Assembly (NCBI GenBank): GCA_038049695.1
Contig: CP142451.1
Coordinates: forward strand, 31,356,001 to 31,420,000
Length of the DNA stretch: 64,000 nucleotides
Reading direction: 5' to 3'
Source of the DNA: Cinnamomum chago
Taxonomy: Eukaryota > Streptophyta > Magnoliopsida > Laurales > Lauraceae
Numbering within the stretch: position 1 is the first letter of the stretch; each line of letters starts with the position of its first letter. Under the pieces are notes generated by a model. The model made no database searches, was not told where the DNA came from, and worked only from the letters and a program-made list of their open reading frames with translations. This document shows, piece after piece, positions 1 to 10,100 of the stretch. Both the position numbers and the translations under genes were made by a program.

Positions 1-520
1 CAAGAAATCAAAGCATCGCAGCAACGACGACCTTCGGCAATGCATCCAAAACTCTCGGCGAGGGAGAAAATGCCGCAATCTCTTCGTCAGAGAAGATCTT
101 GGAGATGATATGGATGATATTTGCCCTTTGGAATCCATTTTATAGATCGATTGGGATTTTGAACGTTGCATGCTCTAGAAGATGAAACGAGGGCTCGTTG
201 GCTTTCTCAAAGCTTTCTTCTCGATTAGAAAAGGTGCGTAGGATAATTTCATATATTTCTCTTCAGATTCATCCAAATCCCCAAATTATTTTCATTTGAT
301 TTCACTTCTTTCAATGGTTCCCCTTTGGATTTGTCCGAATCAATAGATTCGGTTACTGTTCGTCCGAGATTTGGGGTTTTTGATAGAAACCTTCTAGTTC
401 GGGCGAAATCAGACGAAACCTAAACCGAACATCTTCAAGCAAGATGTTCGGTTCGGTTTAGGCTCCGAACCGAGGAAAATCGGACATTTCGTCCGAACCG
501 AAACGTACTTGACAACTATG
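1..520. mobile_element. Right end of a hAT-like non-autonomous element (CATAGTTGT family)
   Basis: The segment ends at 520 with TTGACAACTATG, the reverse complement of the CATAGTTGTCAA terminus that opens the complete copy at 13987-15256. The last 150 bases repeat TTCGG/CCGAA motifs, as do the ends of the other copies. There is an 11-bp perfect hairpin at 425-435/441-451. The left end lies outside the window. Bases 1-240 resemble, in wording and composition, the GC-richer interior of the 13987 copy near 14800-15000. Membership rests on the shared terminus; hAT assignment is inferred from the 8-bp target duplications of the other copies. Confidence 0.65.
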
Positions 521-946
521 TTGCCCCCGGAAATTTTTTTTGGGTTATTTATATGATTGCAAATGATTTTTTCTTTTTTTCTTCATGCTTGAGAAAAAAC
601 AATACACAAAAAAAGTAGTGGACCTTTTACATACACTATCAGTAACTAATACACAGAAAGGTGCATTCAAAGACAGATAGTTTGTAGATTTCCACTGCAT
701 TGCAAATCATGCCTAGCAAGGACAAATAGTGTGTAGATTTACCCTAAACCTTTTATATGGAACAAATATAATATAATAATTTCAAGCAATAAAACAAGAC
801 ATATTTATTTATCACAATTGTTCTCTACGAGTTTTCATTGGGGGCCTGGTTCAATGTCACTGGGGGCCTAATTGATTTGGGCCTAACTTAGTATACATAT
901 TTTTTTTTTCCCAAAAAGAAAGTATACATATTTTTTTTCCCAAAAA
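521..946. other. Intergenic or intronic A/T-rich spacer
   Basis: No coding signal. A short direct duplication, each copy holding GTATACAT, a T-run and CCCAAAAAG, lies at about 893-946. A 13-base motif with TCACTGGGGGCC occurs near 856 and again at 948, so this may be the decayed 3' terminal region of the hAT element that follows. Confidence 0.4.
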
Positions 947-974
947 GTCACTGGGGGCCCAGGTCCCCAGTGAC
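947..974. repeat. 10-bp perfect inverted repeat
   Basis: GTCACTGGGG (947-956) and CCCCAGTGAC (965-974) are exact reverse complements around an 8-base loop. The site lies just beyond the 3' end of the hAT transposase remnant, so it may be part of that element's terminus. Confidence 0.7.
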
Positions 975-1077
975 AAAGAAGTGCATCAGCCTCTGCCTAC
1001 TAGTACCTTCTCCTTGACGTGGCTGACCTTCTGCAGGTGCCTCACTCATATCCTCATCTATCAACTCTTGAACCGTT

Positions 1078-3630
1078 TCCTAAAACCCCGGATCTGAATC
1101 TAGCAGTGGATCCTCTACCTCGGCTAGCCATGGGAGTAAGGGATCGTCCTCTCTGATTATGTGATCCAAATTAATAGGACAATAAACATGATCATCCCTT
1201 GCCATTCTCTTCCTAATTCTGTTTCTCAACTTCAGATTGTAATGACAATATACAAGCTTGTTGAGTTTCTGCATGGTAAGCCGATTCCTGGCCTTTGTGT
1301 GGATCAAAGAGAAAGTGCTCCAATTTCTTTCACAGTTGGAAGATGTTGTAGTTTGACTAAGGATGCGAACAACCGCGCTCCTTAGATGTGGAGCACTCTC
1401 TCCAAAATTCATCCACCAATCAGCTGAAATGCAAAAAATAAATAAAGAAAATTAGATATTTGTAACCCTCAAGTCCTTTTAATCAATTAAGATAAATAAA
1501 TCAAGATTCATCATTCAAGACTATTGGGTGGGGTCTTTTGTTCATAGTCATACCAGGTGGCATCCTTCCAATCGATCGTATCACAAGAGGGTCAGCAAAG
1601 GTTCCTCTCCTTTGTGTATACTTAGATATATACAATGTGAAAATTAGATATAAGTCCGTAAACCCCTACAGCATGTATGGCAATTGCCACTTGGCAGCAT
1701 AATTAAATTCTCTTAAGTAACCACTCACTCACCTCTTGTATGGCATCAATCTGATCATCTGGATTTAACAATCTCTTTAACACCTCCCGTAATCCTACCT
1801 GCAAGTTCGTATCTATTGCTTCGGTGTGTAGTTCGACATTGCGGTAATAGAATTTGGGATTCAAAAAATAACCTACATTATAAATATGTAGAATGTACTG
1901 TGAGCAAACAAGATAATAAATACATTAGTTAGGAAAACAAAAGAGTATCAAATTCAAAGATATATATTAATTGCCTGCAGCATGCAATGGATGATGCAAC
2001 TGACTGTTCCAACGGGCATCAATAATCTTTATATATTACTCGTGATATCTAACATTTTTCATAATGGATTGCTTTGCCTGATCCATTGCTTCATATATAA
2101 AGCCCATTGTCAGCTTGTCATCACCATCTACAAGCCGCAACACTTTAACTAAAGGCTCAAAAACCTTTAATATCTTCCTCACTTTCTTCTAAAATTTATT
2201 GTCCCTCATCAGGTTTGGGACTTCAAACTCCAGACCACTAGTTGCATTGCCCCATTTCGAACGAAGCCATTCTTCTGATGCAAACATCTGAATGAGCTCC
2301 GTTATAAACCTTACAAGGCTTTCCATAGCTAGAAAATGGGTTGCGAACCTAGTTAATCCTGGACACAGCAAGGCATGGTTATTTGTGTATTTTTTTATCA
2401 AGCTTAACACCCATAAATGATCATATATAAATCTTGTAATTCCTCTACCTGCCTTGATCAATGAAGCCACTTTTGTCTTCATTCCAATCTCTTCCAAGAT
2501 GAGATCTATGCAGTGTGCTGCACATGGGGTCCAGAATAAATGGGTCCTCTTATCCATTAACTTCAAACCTGCTGCCTTGAAATTGGCGCCATTATCAGTA
2601 ACTATTTGTACAATATACTCCTCTCCCACACTCTCTACAACTTTATCCATAAGAGTGTATATATATGTGGCTGCCGTCTATGTTCAGATGTATCAATGGA
2701 CTTCACAAATACGGTCCCAGCGAATGAATACACCAAAAAGTTTATTAATTGTGTTTGGGTGCCGCTGGCCCACCCATCACACATGATAGTAACACCATTC
2801 TGTTGCCACATGGGCCTAAACTTTTCCACCCAAGCCTTTATTTATGTTTATTCTTCTTCAAGATATTTAGTGCCCACATCATATACGGAGGGTGCCTGTA
2901 TACCCCACCCAGCTTCGGCGGCAACATAAAGAATAGTCTGGAAATATGGGGAATCTACTGCTGTAGGTGGTATGTTCTTGTGAATTAGCCATTTTGTTGT
3001 AGCTTTGGCCAATCTATCTCTTGCAGCCTTCATTACCCCTTTCACAACACTAGATATTTTTGGTTGTTTAGCTCCCTCTTTTTTATGTGCTAGAGGATTA
3101 ACAAGGGGAGGAACTGCTCTTCCCGTAGAGATAATTTCTACATCAACATCCCGTTCCTGGGTGCTAAATGCCCTACGCTTGGACTCCGCAATGCCCTTAT
3201 CCCTGCTTGGCACAGTAATAGATGAGCCCCCTGCATCATAATATCTGCTTCCAGCAAATGCACGAGGTTCATGTTCTTGTTGAGTCATCAAAGACTCTCG
3301 GCGTGCAGCCTCCATCAGTGCATCTTCCTCCTCATCAAAGTATTCATCTCCAAATACATCATAACGGGCAGCATCAACATCTTGCCGTCTCTTTTCTTTT
3401 ATCTCAACTTTTCTAGCTTTGTTTTGACCAACCAAAGCTTTCATTTGTTTCATGACTTCCCTTGGTACTTCGGTACAGCCAGCAACATTGCCAGAAATGT
3501 GGCCCAAGTGGTGCTTGAATCTTGTAATGCCCCCATTGGTCACTTTCCCACAAAACTTGCATTTGATTTTCAACCTATTATTCTCAACTGCCTCACCAAA
3601 GCTCCATGCGGGATCAATATCACGAGGCAT
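1078..3630 (-). pseudogene. hAT transposase pseudogene (BED finger, DUF659, C-terminal dimerisation)
   Basis: Read on the minus strand, the start region at 3630 gives a BED zinc finger (CKFC near residue 25, then HHLG...CTEV). A charged region follows, with EKRRQDVDAARYD. DUF659 lies at about 2830-2190, with TIMCDGW, VTDNGANFKAAG and FWTPCAAHCIDL; these are hallmark hAT blocks. The sequence continues through a helical region (about 2190-1730), and the hAT dimerisation domain lies at 1412-1080 (SNCERNWSTFSLIHTKARNRL). The reading frame is interrupted: an in-frame stop near 2848, a frame change between 2830 and 2640, another stop near 2188, and non-coding stretches before the last block that may be old introns. 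Transposase activity is therefore unlikely. The family cuts and pastes DNA using an RNase H-like fold. Confidence 0.85.
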
Positions 3631-3777
3631 TTTAAATTATCAATTGGCAAAGACAGATTGAATACCTGGCTGACTATAAATATGAACAAGTAGTACGTTA
3701 AAAATTAAAAAAACAAAGAAACATGTTAGAGGAAACATATATCACAAATCTAGGAACCATTTTCAAGACATTTGATT

Positions 3778-4665
3778 GGTATTCAAATATTAAAAATTAT
3801 TATTTTTTAAAAAAATAAATAAATCCGAAAATAAAAAATAGAGAAAAATCAATAAACATTCAAAATGTGATGGATTGATCTATGGGAAACATAGATCTAT
3901 CATTTGCAAGCAATTTCCAAGTGGTTTCATGGGTTGTCCATGAGTATTCAAATTTTTTTTTCAAAAGATAAATAAATCCGAAAATAAAAAATAGAGAAAA
4001 ATCAACAAACATTCAAAATGTGATGGATTGATCTATGGGAAACATAGATCTATCATTTACAGGCAATTTCCAAGTGGTTTCATGGGTTGTCCATGAGTAT
4101 TCAATTCTTTTTTTCAAAAGATAAATAAATCCGAAAATAAAAAATAGAGAAAAATCAACAAACATTCAAAATGTAATGGATTGATCTATGGGAAACATAG
4201 ATCTATCATTTACAAGCAATTTCCAAGTGGTTTCATCGGTTGTCCATGAGTATTCAATTTTTTTTTCAAAAGATAAATAAATCCGAAAATAAAAAATAGA
4301 GAAAAATCAACAAACATTCAAAATGTGATGGATTGATCTATGGGAAACATAGATCTATCATTTACAGGCAATTTCCAAGTGGTTTCATGGGTTGTCCATG
4401 AGTATTCAATTTTTGTTTTCAAAAAATAAATAAATCCGAAAATAAAAAAATAGAGAAAAATCAACAAACATTCAAAATGTGATGGATTGATCTATGGGAA
4501 ACATAGATCTATCCTTTACAGGCAATTTCCAAGTGGTTTCGTGGGTTGTCCATGAGTATTCAATTTTGTTTTAAAAAAATAAATAAATCCAAAAATAAAA
4601 AGTAGAGAAAAATAAAAATATTTGTGCATGATGAAAGGGAAACATGGATCTCATCATATTACAAG
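3778..4665. repeat. 153-bp tandem array with internal hairpins
   Basis: The landmark CCGAAAATAAAAAATAG occurs at 3825, 3978, 4131, 4283 and 4435, and a degraded version at 4589, giving periods of 153, 153, 152, 152 and 154. The first five units carry GATCTATG-GGAAA-CATAGATC, a perfect 8-bp stem with a 5-base loop (first at 3877-3897), and most also a CATGG-GTTGT-CCATG mini-hairpin. The sixth unit decays into related sequence up to about 4665. The array lies in the 5' flank of the hAT transposase. Confidence 0.92.
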
Positions 4666-4845
4666 ACAAGGAAGCTTTTTATAGTACTTAGACTCTTAGA
4701 AAGAGATGAATAGATGATCTCAAAAGTTAAAAGACTAGAAAAAAATCCAAAAGAAAAACATACCTAGATGGAATGGAAGCTTGGGCCTTGGATCTTGTAG
4801 TTGTTTCACTTGTTTGTGTTTGATTCCTTCGAATTTGATGTTACT

Positions 4846-5040
4846 CACTTACTTGTACAGTCTTGTAGTTGAAAATGAGTTGAAAGTTGAAACTTTGGAG
4901 TTTGGAGGCAAACACATCAATGAAGAGCTCTTCTAAATGTGCTAGGGCACTTACTTGTACAGTCTTGTAGTTGAAAGTTGAAACTTTGGAGTTTGAAGGC
5001 AAACACAGCAATGAAGAGCTCTTCTAAATGTGCTAGGGCC
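4846..5040. repeat. Tandem duplication, period 102 bp
   Basis: CACTTACTTGTACAG starts at 4846 and again at 4948, and each copy ends with CTTCTAAATGTGCTAGGGC. The second copy is slightly shorter. It sits at the presumed outer 5' edge of the hAT element. Confidence 0.85.
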
Positions 5041-5063
5041 GCCGCGGGGGGGCGGGGGGGGCG

Positions 5064-5372
5064 CTTTTATATAGCCCACACAACGTAGCAGTGTGTTTTT
5101 TTTGTAGCGGCCGCTAAATTCTTCGTAGCGTGGCGGACTCGGCCGTTACGAAGTATTTTCTTCCCTGGTCCTGTGTGTGCAGATGGTGAGAGTTAACTCA
5201 TACAGGGTTGGGGGGGCGGGGAGTGGGCTTTTATATAGCCCACGCAACGTAGCGGTGCGTTTTTTTGTAGCAGCCGCTAAATTCTTCGTAGCGTGGCGGA
5301 CTCGGCTGCTACGAAGTATTTTCTTCCCTGGTCCTGTGTGTGCAGATGGTGAGAGTTAACTCATACAGGGTC
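5064..5372. repeat. Tandem duplication, period 164 bp, with GC-rich core
   Basis: CTTTTATATAGCCCAC starts at 5064 and 5228. Both copies contain a GTAGC(G/A)GCCGCTAAATTC segment, then ATGGTGAGAGTTAACTCATA, and end near CATACAGGGT. A G-rich run (5045-5062) precedes copy 1 and another precedes copy 2. Copy 2 carries the more regular match of GTAGCAGCCGC with CGGCTGCTACG, which can pair as a stem. Confidence 0.85.
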
Positions 5373-5912
5373 ATTTTCCATATATATATAAACAACCCAA
5401 CGCACCACCCCCCCCCCCCCCCTACATTCTTGAATTTCACACGTCCCTGGGTTTGCCACGTCCCCTGGGTTTGCGCCCGCCCATCCAAATAGACCTGATC
5501 ATTGGATCGACTGTACACCCATTAAAATGGATTGAACTTGTGGGCCCCGGATGATAGGTTTAGGATGATCGGATGAGGCTATTCTTTGTAGAGGAGGGCC
5601 CCAGCCAAATCTTCCAAAACCCCCAGTTTGGGCCCCACAACCAAGTGTTCACGGATGCATAGTGTGCCTGGCGCACACTTGATCAGGACTATATTTTATA
5701 TATATGTGTGTGCGCGCGCGCCCGTGTGCGTGTGCTCATATGAGAAAATTCCTTCCTTTTGTATGGAGTTGATATGGTTCATGTACCATAGTGTTGTTAT
5801 TAAGAAGAGAAGCATGAAGTGTTCATTTGGGAGACCTATCTTTCTTCAAATAAGCACTTAAACATTATAGTTTATTAAAGCTGTACTTATGTTCAAGCGT
5901 GGTTCTTAATAT
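5373..5912. other. Non-coding spacer with simple repeats
   Basis: No gene is seen. It contains a TA run (5388-5398), a C run of about 16 bases (5407-5422) and an alternating TG/CG tract near 5701-5740 able to adopt left-handed DNA. Duplicated phrases around GGGCCCCA suggest decayed TE sequence that I cannot assign. Confidence 0.5.
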
Positions 5913-6685
5913 GGATCAAAATAGTAGCCGCTATACTATGTTAGGTGTAGCAGTCAATTTAGCGCCACTCTCATCTGCACTGGCCACTATGGTCTACTGC
6001 GTGGCTGCTATGGATTGCTACAGAATGAGACTAGACAGCCACTTTCTATCATTTTTTAAAACACATAGTATGGCTTTTATCTTCTCTTCTGCTCTCCAAA
6101 CAACATCTGTAGGAAACTCTTCTACCCTAGTATGCTTAAAGAACACCAAAAACCACAAGAGCTCGCCAAACTAAAGCTGATGCATATAATTCCTCTCATG
6201 GACACTTCTCTTGGTATATCATGGCGGACACCCCTTTGGGTATTAGAAGTATTCTTTTCCCAACTCTCAATAAATGAAGATTATTTGTTTTAATGAAAGT
6301 TATTTTTTCATTTGGTTTGAACTTTGAACTTTACCTTTAAGTATTACTTTATAATTGTGCTAAATTTCCAAATTGCTTATTTGAATTATGGATTTAGAAA
6401 TGCATAATAGTTTCTAAAATAGTATAGTTAACCAGCATGAATGCATGTGAAAATAATAGATCAATACTATTATTTTATAATCATTCAGCGATACAGAACC
6501 TCTATGCACTGAAGGGCCCCCCCTATCTTAGTTACTATAAGTAAAAGGCATCAAATTCTAAAATTTTCCAATATTCTGGATTTTTTTGGATTTTTTTCAA
6601 AAAAATTTAACCACGTTTTCAACTCACGCCGCTACGTAGTATTTTGGGGATCCATTATGCTTGCCACAACTGCTATTTTGATCTT
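5913..6685. mobile_element. Non-autonomous TIR element (CAAAATAGC family)
   Basis: The left end reads GATCAAAATAGTAG (5914) and the right end CTGCTATTTTGATC (to about 6684), a near-perfect inverted pair. The interior is non-coding. The same terminus occurs at 20469-20804. Flanking sequences TTAATATG and TTGATACC are only weakly alike, so the target duplication is not settled. A Mutator or hAT origin is possible. Confidence 0.55.
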
Positions 6686-7030
6686 GATACCCCTTTATGC
6701 TGAAATATAATTTCAATCTCAGAAACATATATTCCATCTGTAGGATTATTTTATTTGTATTGTTAACGAGTTCATAATGTATCCCTACTTAGCACATTAC
6801 ACGAAAAAACAAGGATTAAGAAGTTAGAGACTTCTGTTCCTGCCATTGGATAATTATATCAGTGTTAATTTTTACTATGGTTAATCCCTGGTAGGCCACT
6901 TAGGAAACAATTAAGATATTCTAGAAATATGTAACTCTAAACATTAGGGCCCCTGGTAATTATGGAGAAAGGGTGGTTTCACTTTAAGTTCTGTCTTTTT
7001 GATGCATTGATTGAATTTATCCATTTTCAG
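6686..7030 (+). other. 3' part of a TOP3B intron
   Basis: A/T-rich with no coding signal, ending in a pyrimidine-rich acceptor ATTTTCAG at 7023-7030 just before the first visible TOP3B exon. No earlier TOP3B exon is found between 1 and 7030, so this intron is probably at least 7 kb. Confidence 0.6.
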
Positions 7031-7159
7031 GGGAGCACCACGCCTCCAGAATACCTAAGTGAGAGCGAATTAATTTCCCTAATGGAGAAGAATGGGATCG
7101 GCACAGATGCATCTATTTCAGTGCATATTAACAACATAAGTGAGCGTAACTACGTGCAG
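7031..7159 (+). CDS. TOP3B: TOP3B exon A (of those visible)
   Basis: Begins [14 protein letters not shown] after the acceptor at 7030 and ends YVQ before GTTTGG. It carries the type IA signature GIGTDAS. Phase 0 at both borders. Confidence 0.93.
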
Positions 7160-10100
7160 GTTTGGGATTTTCTCCAGATACTTCATATTCTCATGCAGTT
7201 GCACTATAAGGGTTTGTTTCACTGAATCATCATGACGAGAGTTACATTGTCTGAAAGCACTAAGGCATCATAGATGTATGCTAGACATGTTCCTTGAAAC
7301 TTTTAAGACCTGATTATTTCGCTTACTTAACTTGAAGGTCCAAGCTGGGAGGAGGTTGGTCCCTACAGCCTTAGGAATCACCCTCATAAGAGGATATCAA
7401 CGTATTGATCCAGACCTATGTTTGCCAGATATCCGCAGCTTCATTGAACAACAAATCACACTGATTGCTAAAGGGCAAGCTGATCATGTTCATGTTGTAC
7501 AACATGCACTGCAACAGTTTACTCAAAAATACTCTTATTTTGTTAAGCAGGTAATACTCTCTTTTGATAATGCCAGTTTAGTTCTGATCGTTGAAGCAAA
7601 ATGATAATTTGAAAATGCTACTATTATATAATGAGAGTTCTGTCATTTTTGTTATTTCTTGTTATAATGTATGTATATTGTCTATTTCTTGTTATTATGA
7701 ACCATTTCTTTCATGTTAAATTGATGCTAATAGGGAAGGATTCTGATCAAGCCTGGCTCATAGTTTATCAATCTTGTTAGCTCCCAACAATAAATACGAT
7801 TAAAAACTAGTGAACTTAAGAGATTTTCATGATAGTAATCCTTCAATCCTCACCTCATGCACATGAAAAACAGCCCTCAGTCAATCCTGAATGGTCCTTT
7901 TAAATAGAGTCAATAGCATAATTTGTATGAACTGTTCTGAGCCTGGGCAGCTTTGAACAAATAGGTGCAGTTGTGCTTTTAGGGCAACCAATCAAAGTTC
8001 AAATCAATTCCAGTAGTCAAATAAAAGAAACAATAAACTTCTAGCCTGGTTTGATATTTGACGTCAAATTTGTTATTCTATTACCTTCATTGGACTTGTT
8101 TTGAACACTGACATTATTTCCAAACTGGCCACATAATCTTCCTCTGTACTGATGTCCATAATATCTTATATCTAACTGGCACACATCGTTGACTTCTAAT
8201 ACTATCTTCCACAGACTCTGCGAAAGTGTGATGCAGCTAAAGGAAATGATTTCCCAATTGACTGTGAACCCAAAAGCCTCAATCTTCAATCAACAGAAAA
8301 TCACCCGTAAGTCAAGGAGAACGGCAAGAATTCACTTACCAATTATCTCAGAAATCAATGGTAGAAATTTTAAAATCCAATGGGAGATGCTCAACCAAGG
8401 GAGAAGAAAATAAAAGTGCAAGCAATGGAGCCTTTTATCAAATATGTATAAAAAAACCAAGATGGGCTGGTCAACCCTTGCAATGGATATGTAGAATGCT
8501 TAAACTCCAAAAACATCCTTAAAACCTAAAAGAAAGCATCATCCATTGATTTAATCTCTAAACACATTCCCACTAATCTCTTAAGAGTCCTAGTATGCTT
8601 AAGTAGAAAGGAAATAATTTCAAAATCATAAAACAGGGCAATCCCAACCTGCTACGCATGTTTTGGACCTCATTCATTTTTGAGAATTGTGGGTGCACTT
8701 GCTGTCCTTGTGGAGAAAGCCACTTAATCTTATCTCTCAATTCTCAATAATAATTCTAACTAAAATAGCTTTCTTTGAAATCAAATACATTAAACAACTA
8801 AAGAAAATAAGATAGTTTTCTTTAAATAAAATTTCCTGACTCTACGAGCATTTATGAACTATAATGCATATCATGTGAAGATTCCCAATGAAATTTCTCT
8901 ATATTTCTCCATTCCAATTCGACAGAATGCAAAATATTGTATTCTGATGTTTTAAATCTTTCCTGTGCGCGCAATATATTATCTCTTCATTTGCTCATCA
9001 ACTATGATGCATAGATACTTCAAAATGGGCAACGTATCGTGTCGCATCATGCAATATATTATCTTTTCATATGCTCATCAACTATCACTTTTTATGTGTA
9101 AAATCTGCGTCCTTGCTGTGCCCATGGCATGTCCCTGCCGTATCAATGCCGTATTTGGGCATCATAGCTCATCAAATATTGTTTAACTTTTAGGATTCAT
9201 GAATCTGATTTCCTATCTTCTCTGCAGATTGAAAACATGGATGCATTATTTGAAGCACAGTTCTCACCTCTGGCTGATTCAGGGCGTTTACTTAGTAAAT
9301 GTGGGAAATGCATTCGATACATGAAATACATCTTCACTCAACCATCACGCTTGTATTGTGGCACTTGTGAAGATGTTTATTATCTTCCTCAGAAAGGCAC
9401 AATTAAGGTACAACAAATCACCTTTGAGGACGTTTGTAATCTTTATAGCAAAGTTTACTTGGTTTTGTTCCCTACAGTTAAGTCCTATGCTTGGTATGGT
9501 AAAATATGTGACACTAGCAGTCAGTCGAGCCACACATCTTGTTTTGCATTGGCAGGAGGGACGGGGGAAGGCCCCCAAAACTTTTAGAAAACTTTGTGTT
9601 CTGGAAAATTTATTGGTTCCGCCAGTGTCATTGGGTGTCACACTATATAGGTTGAATCAAACAAGTCATTCAATTTATTTGCTCAACAACACACACTATA
9701 TAGGTTGAATCAAACAAGTCATTCAATTTATTTGCTCAACAACACATATTTTAAGTTTTTCAAAACCCTATTCGTTTCTATTTTATGGCATTTGAAGCGT
9801 TGACAACATGAGGGATCTAATTGGAGGACTCCGTTAGCATTGAGTCAATGAATCAAAGCCAACGTCCATCCATCTCCAAAAATCCATTTAGGGTTCTTCA
9901 AAAAATGTAGAAAAGAGAGGCTTTTAGATTTAAAGCCCGAGCTTGATTTTTGAAGCCCTGCAATCATCATCTTTCGCTAATGAGAGAAAATCGACTGAGA
10001 TGGTTCGGCCATGTTAGAAGGTGCCCACGGAGGCACCTGTTAAAAGGTATGAAAGCATGGAGATTGTCTGGAGTAAGAGAGGGAGAGGGAGACACAAGAG

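Larger units (their letters stand above)
975..5040 (-). mobile_element. hAT DNA transposon, decayed (BED/DUF659 type)
   Basis: A minus-strand transposase remnant (1078-3630) is followed upstream by a long 5' flank holding a 153-bp tandem array (3778-4665) and a 102-bp duplication (4846-5040). The domain order and wording are those of plant hAT elements. Terminal inverted repeats and the 8-bp target duplication could not be fixed; the outer limits given are estimates. The element probably lies in an upstream intron of TOP3B, but no TOP3B exon left of it is in the window. Confidence 0.6.

Noticed and set aside
2454-3693. Plus-strand open frames opposite the hAT transposase
   Set aside because: Shadows of the minus-strand coding remnant; the minus-strand reading matches known hAT blocks.
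3778-4665. CRISPR-like repeat array
   Set aside because: Units are contiguous 153-bp tandem copies without unique spacers, in a plant transposon flank.
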